A DNA stretch of 6,105 nt, taken from contig CAMPIL010000230.1 in the NCBI GenBank assembly GCA_946886375.1, forward strand, positions 1 to 6,105. Direction: 5' to 3'. Below are positions 1-5,800 of this stretch, piece by piece (the stretch's first letter is position 1; every line of letters starts with the position of its first letter). The position numbers and the translations under genes were made by a program. The notes below the pieces were generated by a model, which did not search any database, had not been told where the DNA came from, and saw only the letters and a program-made list of their open reading frames with translations. The stretch comes from an uncultured Phycisphaerales bacterium (GTDB lineage: Bacteria > Planctomycetota > Phycisphaerae > Phycisphaerales > SM1A02).

Positions 1-22
1 ATACAGTGCAGAGTTTACCTGT

Positions 23-58
23 ACTCTCGGCAAATGCTAGTGCCGAGTGTGATTTTTT
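23..58 (+). terminator. Rho-independent terminator of the upstream unit
   Basis: CTCGGCA (26-32) pairs perfectly with TGCCGAG (41-47) around an 8-nt loop. Two further pairs (23-24 with 49-50) form beyond a T-T mismatch. A run of six T follows at 53-58. Stem plus T-tract in this order fits an intrinsic terminator reading on the + strand, and it would separate the Tad locus from whatever gene lies left of the window. The stem is short, so termination may be partial. This is seen in the sequence; function is inferred. Confidence 0.6.
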
Positions 59-163
59 GCTTGCATGTATGGAGATTTGCTGTAGGCTGATGGTGACCAA
101 GATTGTCGTGGGGACCGCTCAGCTGAATCGCCATGATGCGAAGGGATGGGGGTCGTCAAAATC

Positions 164-178
164 TGGATGGGAGGTTGC
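164..178 (+). promoter_or_regulatory. Weak sigma-54-type promoter candidate
   Basis: TGG at 164-166 and TTGC at 175-178 give the GG-N10-GC spacing (GG at 165-166, GC at 177-178) that defines -24/-12 promoters. The CAC after the first TGG of the consensus is not matched. Transcription would start near 190, just upstream of the leader hairpin. One match of this quality can occur by chance in a leader of this size, so this is only a candidate. Confidence 0.18.
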
Positions 179-196
179 CCAGTTGACCAAAGTGTT

Positions 197-226
197 GGTT
201 TCCGGCGTTCGCTGGTCGCCGGAACC
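197..226 (+). promoter_or_regulatory. Stable hairpin in the pilin 1 leader
   Basis: GGTTTCCGGCG (197-207) pairs with CGCCGGAACC (217-226): ten base pairs with one bulged T and a 9-nt loop. No T-tract follows, so it is not a typical terminator. It lies about 85 nt before the pilin start codon and would sit in the 5' untranslated region if transcription begins upstream. A role in mRNA stability or attenuation is possible. Its stem resembles that of the hairpin downstream of the same gene (503-532). Confidence 0.4.
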
Positions 227-311
227 GGTCAGGCAACAGAACTTCACATGCGTGGGAACCAGCACAAACGCCTCACTTCGAGGCAAGACAAGAGTGAAAG
301 GAAAGCAAGTC

Positions 312-476
312 ATGAGCACCATCAAGCGTTTCGTTTCCGAAGATCAGGGTCTTGAAACCGTCGAATACGCCATCATCCTCGGCCTCATCGTGGTCGCTGT
401 CATCGGCAGCGTCGCTGCGATCGGTGGTTGGGTTTCTGGCCGCTTCCAGAGCCTGCAGACCGGCCTGGGCGTGTAA
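312..476 (+). CDS. flp: Flp/Fap-type major pilin 1
   Basis: This 54-aa prepilin is a structural subunit of the Tad (Flp) pilus. It has a short basic leader ending in EDQG, with the predicted prepilin-peptidase cut between Gly13 and Leu14. The mature 41-aa chain begins LETVEYA, carrying the conserved Glu at +5 and Tyr at +6 that define Flp pilins, followed by one hydrophobic helix (about residues 20-40). The ATG at 312 is chosen because AGGA (299-302) lies at good spacing and because it gives the usual pilin leader length; the frame stays open upstream, but a longer product would bury the leader. The gene is followed by a strong hairpin (503-532) and may be transcribed alone in excess. Pilin 2 (1593-1769) is a diverged paralogue, with 23 of 41 mature residues identical. 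Family assignment is very secure; which pilin is the main subunit is not known. Confidence 0.95.
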   Translation: MSTIKRFVSEDQGLETVEYAIILGLIVVAVIGSVAAIGGWVSGRFQSLQTGLGV

Positions 477-502
477 TCGCCGTTCTTGATCTGTTCGAAC
501 AT

Positions 503-532
503 GGTTCCGGGCGGCGCAAGCCGCCCGGAACC
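503..532 (+). terminator. Hairpin attenuator or terminator after pilin 1
   Basis: GGTTCCGGGCGG (503-514) and CCGCCCGGAACC (521-532) form a perfect GC-rich 12-bp stem with loop CGCAAG, 26 nt after the pilin 1 stop codon. Only a poor pyrimidine stretch (TTCATCTCTT, 533-542) follows, so it may terminate partially, or protect the 3' end of the pilin message from nucleases, rather than stop all transcription. Either role would let the pilin exceed the downstream machinery. The cpaA Shine-Dalgarno begins at 557. Confidence 0.65.
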
Positions 533-556
533 TTCATCTCTTGGATGTGAGTCGCC

Positions 557-564
557 AAGGAGGT
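557..564 (+). promoter_or_regulatory. Ribosome binding site fixing the cpaA start
   Basis: AAGGAGGT is a near-perfect Shine-Dalgarno five bases before GTG at 570. An ATG at 568 overlaps this GTG but opens another frame that stops after four codons (MCGQ), so the ribosome must choose GTG 570 to make the peptidase. In-frame TTG 486 and ATG 501 lie before or within the hairpin and have no comparable site. Confidence 0.75.
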
Positions 565-569
565 GCGAT

Positions 570-1145
570 GTGTGGGCAGTAACACTTTGGGAGCAAGGGT
601 CGCCGTTGCTGCAGTGGGGAGTTGTCGTCGGCGCATCGCTGATTGCAGCATGCACTGATCTTGCCTGGCGACGAATTCCGAACTACTTGACATTTCCGCT
701 CCTTGGCAGCGGGTTGATTTTTGCTGGTTCACAGGCCGGCTTGGCAGGCGTGGCCGATAGCCTTACGGCCTGCATCGTGCTGGCTGTTCCATACATTCTT
801 CTGTTCCTCTTCGCCCAGGGCGGCGCTGGCGACGCCAAACTCATGGGCGCGATCGGCTCCTGGCTTGGTTTGATCAACGGCCTTGCCGCCTTAGCCTGCG
901 TGGCGGTGGCGGGCATTGTCCTGGCGATCATGATCGCCATCATTCGCAAGCGGACGCGCGAAGTGTCGATAAATGTGGCTGGCATGACGCAAGGACTTTT
1001 CATGACCGCCCTGACGCGCAGAAAGTTCGTCGGATCGCTTTCCCCCGAGACCTCGGCGGAGCCGATGCTCACCATGCCTTATGGCCTGGCAATCTGTGCC
1101 GGCACCTGCGCTGCTGCGGTCGGAGTGCTGCTATGGCAAGCATGA
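570..1145 (+). CDS. cpaA: Prepilin peptidase CpaA/TadV (A24 family)
   Basis: This 191-aa integral inner-membrane aspartic peptidase should remove the leaders of the Flp pilins and TadE-like pseudopilin. The two catalytic aspartates are visible: Asp30 in CTDLAWRRIPN and Asp88 in the GxGD-type motif GGAGDAKLMGA. Hydrophobic segments lie around residues 13-29, 40-53, 66-82, 100-125 and 170-188. The last contains PYGLAICAG (170-178), a conserved C-terminal motif of this family. It lacks the N-terminal methylase domain of PilD-type enzymes, as Tad peptidases do. The GTG start at 570 is chosen for its Shine-Dalgarno (557-564); starts at 486 or 501 would translate the hairpin and add residues that match nothing in the family. 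The 3' end overlaps the TadE-like gene by 13 bp, suggesting coupled translation. The loop at about 126-160 is rather long and basic. Confidence 0.92.
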   Translation: MWAVTLWEQGSPLLQWGVVVGASLIAACTDLAWRRIPNYLTFPLLGSGLIFAGSQAGLAGVADSLTACIVLAVPYILLFLFAQGGAGDAKLMGAIGSWLGLINGLAALACVAVAGIVLAIMIAIIRKRTREVSINVAGMTQGLFMTALTRRKFVGSLSPETSAEPMLTMPYGLAICAGTCAAAVGVLLWQA

Positions 1146-1555
1146 GTTCAAAGAAAAAGAAACGCACCCGCCGCGGTGCAGCAATCCTCGAAGTGGCAAT
1201 CGCCCTGCCGCTGTTGTTGATCGTGACCACCGGCATCATCGAATACGGCTGGCTCTTCATGAAACTCAGCCACGCCACCAACGCCGCCCGCGCGGGGGCG
1301 AGAGTTGGCGCGCGGGCCGATGGCACTTTGGCGCAAGTGAATACCACCATTCAAAACGCCATGGCGCTGGGCAACATGCAATTGAATACGCACTACACCA
1401 CGCCAGGGTTGTCGAATCCGGCACTGTTGACCCCCGGCGCTTCATACACCGTCACTGTTCGAATCAACTATGCCGCAGTCGGATTGCACATGCCGCTCAT
1501 TCCGGTCCCGGCCAACATTGACGCAAAGATGGTCATGGCGAGGGAGGGGCCCTAG
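1133..1555 (+). CDS. tadE: TadE-like pseudopilin / minor pilin
   Basis: A 140-aa TadE/TadG-family protein. A lysine/arginine-rich head (residues 7-14) is followed by RRGAAILEVAIALPLLLIV. The likely prepilin-peptidase cut lies between Gly15 and Ala16 and leaves Glu20 at the +5 position. One hydrophobic helix spans about 17-35, then EYGWLF and a helix with NAARAGARVGAR, typical of TadE-like proteins; the rest (about 60-140) is a small predicted extracytoplasmic domain without cysteines. TadE-like proteins are minor pilins or pseudopilins needed for Flp pilus assembly. The ATG at 1133 is preferred because GGAG (1122-1125) sits seven bases upstream; ATG 1142 is in frame and overlaps the cpaA stop as ATGA, but its spacing is poor. 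Calling it TadE rather than TadF or TadG rests on its short length and is not certain. Confidence 0.85.
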   Translation: MASMSSKKKKRTRRGAAILEVAIALPLLLIVTTGIIEYGWLFMKLSHATNAARAGARVGARADGTLAQVNTTIQNAMALGNMQLNTHYTTPGLSNPALLTPGASYTVTVRINYAAVGLHMPLIPVPANIDAKMVMAREGP

Positions 1556-1592
1556 ACGTGAATCCATCACAACCCTTAAGGAGTTCAGGACC

Positions 1593-1769
1593 ATGCCGTC
1601 AAAGCGTGACGCCCGTAGAAGTTTTCTCAAGGATGACCACGGGCTGGAGGCTGTCGAGTATGCGATCCTGGTTGGGCTGATGGTGCTTGGCGTCATCGGC
1701 GCGATCGCGGCGGTCGGCGCTTGGGTCAGCGGCGTGTTCACCACGGCGCAAAACGGCATAGACGCCTGA
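1593..1769 (+). CDS. flp: Flp/Fap-type pilin 2
   Basis: This 58-aa prepilin is a second Flp pilin. The predicted cut falls between Gly17 and Leu18 (DDHG then LEAVEYA), giving a 41-aa mature chain with Glu at +5 and Tyr at +6 and one hydrophobic helix. Its mature length equals that of pilin 1 and 23 of 41 residues match, including the shared WVSG. The leader is longer and more basic (17 versus 13 residues), and the C-terminal tail differs (NGIDA versus TGLGV). AAGGAG at 1578-1583 lies nine bases before the ATG at 1593, which fixes the start; the frame is open upstream only by overlap with tadE. The gene sits inside the machinery cluster, 37 bp after tadE, so it may be expressed at another level than pilin 1. 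It may be a second major subunit or an alternative or minor one. Confidence 0.94.
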   Translation: MPSKRDARRSFLKDDHGLEAVEYAILVGLMVLGVIGAIAAVGAWVSGVFTTAQNGIDA

Positions 1770-1798
1770 TCTGAGAATTTTCTCTCAAGGGCGATAAA

Positions 1799-1833
1799 AA
1801 CACGCTTCGCACCGGCATGCTCGGGGGCGTGTT
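1799..1833 (+). terminator. Candidate hairpin downstream of pilin 2
   Basis: AACACGC (1799-1805) pairs with GCGTGTT (1827-1833), and the stem can extend inward by two T-G pairs and one C-G pair to leave a 15-nt loop. A T-rich but interrupted stretch (TTCGATCTTTCAT) follows. It lies 30 bp after the pilin 2 stop and about 100 bp before cpaB, where a partial terminator would match the position of the hairpin after pilin 1. The evidence is weaker than for that hairpin. The rest of the gap (1770-1934) shows only a small inverted repeat (TGAGA/TCTCA, 1772-1787) and no clear promoter. Confidence 0.35.
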
Positions 1834-1934
1834 CGATCTTTCATCCGTTTGCAGTTCACAGTACGATAACCACCCAACGCAGAAGTACGCGGCTTCATTC
1901 AAGTTGCCGCACAGGTTAGAAAGGTGAGGGCTTT

Positions 1935-2894
1935 ATGAAGTGGACAATTGTCGGCCTCGTCTTCGTCGGATTGATCGCGGCGGTGTCGGCAGCAGTGCTT
2001 GCCGTCACGTTGCGCACGGACATCGTCAAACCCGGCGTTGATGATGCAGCGAGCGCGGAAATCACAATCATGGTGGCGGCGCGCGCGTTGCCCGCCAACA
2101 GCCTGGTTGATTCGGCATCCGTTGCCACGCAAACCGTGAAGCGCATCGAAGCGCCAGCCAACACGTTCACCAGCACCGCTCAGGTCATCGGCCGGCCGCT
2201 GCGCGTTCCCGTGCTTGCGGGCCAGCCGTTCACCTCGCAGCAGTTCGCCTCATCTGAATCCGGCGTGCAACTGGCTGTCACCATTCCCGAAGGCAGCCGC
2301 GCGATGAGCGTTCTGCTCACAGACGATTCGGGGATTGAGAACTTGTTGTACCCCGGCAGCATTGTCGACGTGGTCGCATCGTTCCGCTTCCCTTCCATTG
2401 ATGGAAGCAGTTCCGCCGAAGTCGTTTCGGTCACGCTGCTTCAGGGCCTGCAGGTGCTCGACGTCGGCGGGCGTTCCATCGTCGATGATGAAAAGGCCCA
2501 GGGTGAGGTCGAGGCGAACGGCCGTCGCAACCGCATGGTCACGCTGATGGTGAACACCGCCCAGGCGGAGGCTTTGCAACTGGCGTCCACCAACGGCAAG
2601 ATTTCCTTGTCGCTTCGCAATCCCCTTGATATGCAGATGGCGAACGTCACCGGCACGCGGATCAGCGACTTGAACAAGGATCTTGCCGAGCGCATTCGAA
2701 AACTCGCTGCGCAGGAAACGGGAATGGTGGCGTTGGCGCCGCCCATGCTGCCTTCGCAACCGTCCGGGTCGGGTGCGGTTTCGTCCACGCCCGAGCCGCC
2801 CAAGGAATTGCCGCTGTGGAGCACGACGATCCTTCGCGGCAGCATCAAAGAAGTTCAGAAATTCCCAATGCCTGTTGAAGACAGCGCGCATTGA
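1935..2894 (+). CDS. cpaB: Flp pilus assembly protein CpaB/RcpC
   Basis: This 319-aa periplasmic protein is anchored in the inner membrane by one N-terminal segment (residues 4-26) and belongs to the Tad secretin complex. A SAF-type domain (about 42-104) starts with ITIMVAARALPANSLVD and includes GRPLRVPVLAGQPFT. An RcpC domain (about 110-230) follows, with AVTIPEGSRAM and the family motif YPGSIVDVVASF (139-150). A Pro/Ser-rich linker (about 269-292) leads to the conserved C-terminal strand TTILRGSIKEVQKF. CpaB partners the CpaC secretin encoded next and is thought to assist its gating or stability. The ATG at 1935 follows AGGTGAGG (1922-1929). The length is typical or slightly long for the family. 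No broken features were seen. Confidence 0.93.
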   Translation: MKWTIVGLVFVGLIAAVSAAVLAVTLRTDIVKPGVDDAASAEITIMVAARALPANSLVDSASVATQTVKRIEAPANTFTSTAQVIGRPLRVPVLAGQPFTSQQFASSESGVQLAVTIPEGSRAMSVLLTDDSGIENLLYPGSIVDVVASFRFPSIDGSSSAEVVSVTLLQGLQVLDVGGRSIVDDEKAQGEVEANGRRNRMVTLMVNTAQAEALQLASTNGKISLSLRNPLDMQMANVTGTRISDLNKDLAERIRKLAAQETGMVALAPPMLPSQPSGSGAVSSTPEPPKELPLWSTTILRGSIKEVQKFPMPVEDSAH

Positions 2895-3019
2895 GAAGAC
2901 ATTTTCGCGTCAGGCCGGAACCGACTTGTGGCGGAACAGGGCACTGCACCCGATCGATCGCTAGTCACTTGCTTCGACTCGTCAGTTTGTCCCAGCATCA
3001 GCCTTGCATGTTCCCTCTC

Positions 3020-3026
3020 AGGAGGT
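3020..3026 (+). promoter_or_regulatory. Ribosome binding site of cpaC
   Basis: AGGAGGT is a strong Shine-Dalgarno. It precedes GTG 3034 by seven bases and ATG 3037 by ten, so either start works and they differ by one residue; the TTG at 3004 lies upstream of it and is rejected. A tiny stem (CCTC 3014-3017 with GAGG 3022-3025) could cover the site but is only 4 bp. The 125 bp between cpaB and this site holds a palindrome CGATCGATCG (2951-2960) and nothing else I recognise. Confidence 0.65.
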
Positions 3027-3036
3027 ACGCCCAGTG

Positions 3037-4542
3037 ATGTTCGCCTACAAGACGGTCACCGTCGCACAATGTCTTGCCCTTGCACTCAGTCTCGGCCTTG
3101 CACACACCGTGAGAGGAGACGTCCGACCGGCCGCCGCGCTTCCGGACATGACTTCCCAGGAAGATGTGCAGCGAATGGAGGTCAGCGTGGGCACTTCCAC
3201 GGTGATCAATGCACCGTGGGCCGTGGCTCGGGTGTCAGTCACCAATCCGGACATCGCAGACGTCCAGGTTCTCACGCCCAAGCAGATCCTGCTGACCGCC
3301 AATGCCCTGGGCAGCACCGATCTGATTCTGTGGAGCGAAAGTGAAGAAGTCTGGCACGCCCGCGTCACTGTTGTGGTGGACCTTGGGTACATCCGCGATG
3401 AACTGGGCAAATTGTTCCCGAGAGCCAAACTCGAAGTGCTTCAATCGCGCGACATGGTGATCATCAGCGGCCAAATGCGCCGGGCCGATGACGTGGCCCG
3501 CCTGCGCGCGGTGCTTACGGCTTATGGAATCAAGTACCTTGACACCACGACCCTCGCCGGCGTGCAGCAGGTTCTGCTGCACGTGCGCGTCGCCGAAGTC
3601 AGCCGCGAAGCGGTGAAGACGCTGGGCGTGAACTTGGTGTACAACGGCAGCAGCGTGAAATTGGCGTCACTGCCAAACGCTGGTTCAGCGCTGGTGCGCC
3701 CGCCCGTTTTCGGCGAGATCGTCGACTTCGCCAGCGCGACAACGTTCGTGGGCCAGTTCCCCGGTTCAGACCTCAGCATCTTTTTGCAGGCGCTGGCTGA
3801 AAACCAATACGTCCGCATTCTCGCTGAGCCAACGCTCGTGGCGATGAGCGGCGAAGAGGCCAGTTTCCTCGCCGGCGGTGAATTCCCCGTCCCGGTCATC
3901 CAAGGCGGCAGCGGCAATGCCGGCAACGCCGTGACCATTGAATACAAGGAATTCGGTGTGCGCCTGGCGTTTCGGCCGACCGTGCTGGGCGACAACAGCA
4001 TTCGGCTTCTCGTGGCGCCGGAAGTCAGCGATCTTTCGGATTTCGGAGCAGTGGAAATTCAGGGCTTCAGCATTCCGTCGCTTCTGACCCGCCGCGCCCA
4101 AACCACGTTGGAACTGCACAGCGGCCAGACGTTTGCGATGGCGGGTCTGCTGAATCAGACCACCAGCGCGCGCAACTCACGCATTCCGCTTCTGGGCGAC
4201 ATCCCGATTCTCGGCACGCTGGTCCGATCGGTTCGTTACACCAACGGCGAGACGGAACTGATCGTTCTTGTGACCGCGTCGCTGGTCGAGCCCTCCAACG
4301 TGAACCTGGCCACCGAAACAGTGCCGGGCGATACGTACGTTGATCCGAGCGATTGGGAACTGTACATTGACGGCCGTATCGAAGGCCGGCGCAAGCCGCT
4401 GGCTCCGGCCGATGCGGTATGGCTGAGAGAAAAGGGCCTCAACCGCCTCTATGGTCCGGGCGCGTGGACCACGCACGAACAGGCGCCGGCGGTGAGCGAA
4501 TCTGCCGCCGACGTCACGCCGGCCACAAACGCATCTCATTGA
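3037..4542 (+). CDS. cpaC: Outer-membrane secretin CpaC/RcpA
   Basis: This 501-aa protein should form the multimeric outer-membrane channel through which the Flp pilus leaves the cell. Numbering is from ATG 3037. A signal peptide covers about residues 1-27 (basic start, then LALALSLGLA). The secretin-associated N-terminal domain (46-115) begins RMEVSVGTSTVINAP and includes VTNPDIADVQVLTPKQILL. A BON-like region follows (about 123-164, with MVIISGQM). The secretin domain proper (about 180-419) contains LLHVRVAEVSR, the ILAEPTLVAMSGEEASFLAGG block, GVRLAFRPTVL and the signature IPLLGDIPILG (383-393). The C-terminal tail includes DPSDWELYIDGRIEG, seen in other RcpA proteins, and ends in a low-complexity stretch. 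A GTG one codon upstream (3034) is an alternative start. No pilotin gene is visible nearby. The next gene starts 8 bp after the stop. Confidence 0.95.
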   Translation: MFAYKTVTVAQCLALALSLGLAHTVRGDVRPAAALPDMTSQEDVQRMEVSVGTSTVINAPWAVARVSVTNPDIADVQVLTPKQILLTANALGSTDLILWSESEEVWHARVTVVVDLGYIRDELGKLFPRAKLEVLQSRDMVIISGQMRRADDVARLRAVLTAYGIKYLDTTTLAGVQQVLLHVRVAEVSREAVKTLGVNLVYNGSSVKLASLPNAGSALVRPPVFGEIVDFASATTFVGQFPGSDLSIFLQALAENQYVRILAEPTLVAMSGEEASFLAGGEFPVPVIQGGSGNAGNAVTIEYKEFGVRLAFRPTVLGDNSIRLLVAPEVSDLSDFGAVEIQGFSIPSLLTRRAQTTLELHSGQTFAMAGLLNQTTSARNSRIPLLGDIPILGTLVRSVRYTNGETELIVLVTASLVEPSNVNLATETVPGDTYVDPSDWELYIDGRIEGRRKPLAPADAVWLREKGLNRLYGPGAWTTHEQAPAVSESAADVTPATNASH

Positions 4543-4550
4543 GCATTTTC

Positions 4551-5714
4551 ATGACCAGTCCCGCAGGAGTATTGATCGTCACCCAGGAACCGCAAACTGC
4601 CAAGGCAGTGGCGGACGTGATCAGCACGAGCGGTGACGGCGCTGCGCGGACAATCTGCCGCGACCTCGACGATTTGCTCGTCGTGCTTGAGCGGAACCGG
4701 GCGCCGGCTGTGGTCGTGGACATTGATCCGCAGCCCGTCCGCATGCTCAATGAACTCGAGTCGATCATCAATCGCCACGCGGGCACGCGGTTCATCGTGC
4801 TGTCCAGCGAGCAGCGCAGCGACCTGATGTTGCAGGCGATGCAGGCGGGCGTGCGCCACTTCATGGCCAAGGACAAGATCAAGTCCGACCTGCTGCCGGC
4901 GCTGGTCCGCCTCACGCCCACCACCACCAGCCGCAACGGCTGGCATGGATCGATCGTGACGGTGCTGTCGGCCGGAGGCGGATGCGGCGCGACCACCTTC
5001 GCCATCAATCTTGCCAATGAACTTCATTTGCTGGTCAATTCGCCAACGCTGTTGATCGACATGGATTGTCATTACGGCGCAGCATCGGGTTACCTGGGAA
5101 TCACGGCCCAGTACGGCGTGGCCGACGTGCTGGCCGACGGCGATCGCATCGATGCCCAACTTATCCGCTCCACGGCCCTCTCGCACAACGAGCACCTTCA
5201 CGTGCTGGCCAGCCCAGCAACGGTGGTATTGGAAAGTACGGCCACTCCGGCGTACTTGCTTTTGGGCCGCGCGCTGGTGATGGTTCGTGAAACCTACTCG
5301 TTCACGGTGGTGGACGCGCCGCGCGCCTCCACGGAAATCGCGACGAAACTGGCCACCGCCAGCGTGATGACGTACATCGTTCTGGAGATGACGGTCGAGC
5401 ACATTCGCGTCGCCCGCTCCATGTACGCCGCCCTGGCCAGCCGCGGCGTGCAGCAGGACCACATTCTTCCGCTGATCAGCCGCTATCGCGGTCGGCGGGA
5501 AATGATTTCCATGGACGATGCGCAGCGGGCCATTGGGTGCGCTCGCATCGGACATCTCAGCAACGATTACAAGGGCGTGCTGGCGAGCATCAACTTCGGA
5601 AAACTGCTGGCGGACAGTTCGCCGCGTTCGGGACTGCGAGCCGACATTCAGGTGCTGGCGCGGTCGTTGCGTTCAAGCGCGGTCGGAGCCGTTCACGCAG
5701 GCGCAGGAGCATGA
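4551..5714 (+). CDS. cpaE: Pilus localisation ATPase-like protein CpaE/TadZ
   Basis: This 387-aa cytoplasmic protein of the MinD/ParA-like CpaE/TadZ family places the Tad machine in the cell. The N-terminal receiver-like domain (about 5-120) has VLIVTQEP where receivers have the Mg-binding acidic pair, so Thr11-Gln12 replace it, while Asp57 in VVVDID and Lys107 are kept. The ATPase-like domain (about 133-370) has a modified P-loop AGGGCGATT (141-149), in which Gly142 and Ala147 occupy the usual lysine positions, then LLIDMDCHYGAASGYLGI (from 167), FTVVDAP (251-257) and a C-terminal SINFGKLLAD region. The ATG at 4551 lies 8 bp after the cpaC stop and has no good Shine-Dalgarno; TTG 4539 overlaps the cpaC stop in frame and is an alternative. 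Translation is probably coupled to cpaC. Nucleotide binding or hydrolysis is uncertain because of the P-loop. Confidence 0.92.
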   Translation: MTSPAGVLIVTQEPQTAKAVADVISTSGDGAARTICRDLDDLLVVLERNRAPAVVVDIDPQPVRMLNELESIINRHAGTRFIVLSSEQRSDLMLQAMQAGVRHFMAKDKIKSDLLPALVRLTPTTTSRNGWHGSIVTVLSAGGGCGATTFAINLANELHLLVNSPTLLIDMDCHYGAASGYLGITAQYGVADVLADGDRIDAQLIRSTALSHNEHLHVLASPATVVLESTATPAYLLLGRALVMVRETYSFTVVDAPRASTEIATKLATASVMTYIVLEMTVEHIRVARSMYAALASRGVQQDHILPLISRYRGRREMISMDDAQRAIGCARIGHLSNDYKGVLASINFGKLLADSSPRSGLRADIQVLARSLRSSAVGAVHAGAGA

Positions 5715-5788
5715 ACTCGGAGCATCGATTGGTCAACAATCGCTGATCCTTTCTTATGGACAAGAGCAACTTCAATTCTGGTGAACGT

Positions 5789-5794
5789 GGAGGG
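5789..5794 (+). promoter_or_regulatory. Ribosome binding site deciding the cpaF start
   Basis: GGAGGG lies six bases before ATG 5801. An in-frame ATG at 5756 would add 15 residues (MDKSNFNSGERGGRN) but has no Shine-Dalgarno, so 5801 is preferred. Confidence 0.6.
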
Positions 5795-5800
5795 CGGAAC

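Larger units (their letters stand above)
59..311 (+). other. Non-coding leader upstream of pilin 1
   Basis: About 250 bp between the terminator-like hairpin and the first pilin. An open frame in phase with the pilin runs back to position 6, but it passes through the terminator hairpin, its residues do not resemble any family I recognise, and the pilin has its own Shine-Dalgarno at 299-302. I therefore treat this stretch as untranslated. It probably holds the promoter of the locus. I find no convincing -35/-10 pair; one weak sigma-54-like match at 164-178 and one hairpin at 197-226 are listed separately. Confidence 0.5.

Noticed and set aside
6..476. A 156-aa open frame containing pilin 1 at its C-terminus
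   Set aside because: It runs through the terminator-like hairpin at 23-58, its first 102 residues look like no known domain, and it would bury the prepilin leader; ATG 312 has its own Shine-Dalgarno and gives the usual Flp pilin length.
2250..2891. A 213-aa minus-strand open frame opposite cpaB
   Set aside because: Low-complexity Arg/His-rich antisense translation of a well-supported gene; no motif or ribosome binding site supports it.
219..2922. Repeated motif CCGGAACC at 219-226, 525-532 and 2915-2922
   Set aside because: The first two copies are hairpin arms and are reported as such; the third has no matching arm nearby, and an 8-bp match in GC-rich DNA is weak evidence for a dispersed repeat.
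2951..2960. Palindrome CGATCGATCG between cpaB and cpaC
   Set aside because: A short GATC repeat that easily arises by chance; there is no second copy or spacing that suggests an operator.
4536..5555. A 339-aa minus-strand open frame opposite cpaE
   Set aside because: Its composition is rich in His, Arg, Gln and Gly with no recognisable domain, as expected for the antisense of a GC-rich gene; the + strand carries the clear CpaE motifs.
5711..5746. An 11-codon open frame overlapping the cpaE stop as ATGA (MNSEHRLVNNR)
   Set aside because: Too short to support as a gene and with no Shine-Dalgarno of its own; it could at most serve as a coupling leader before cpaF.
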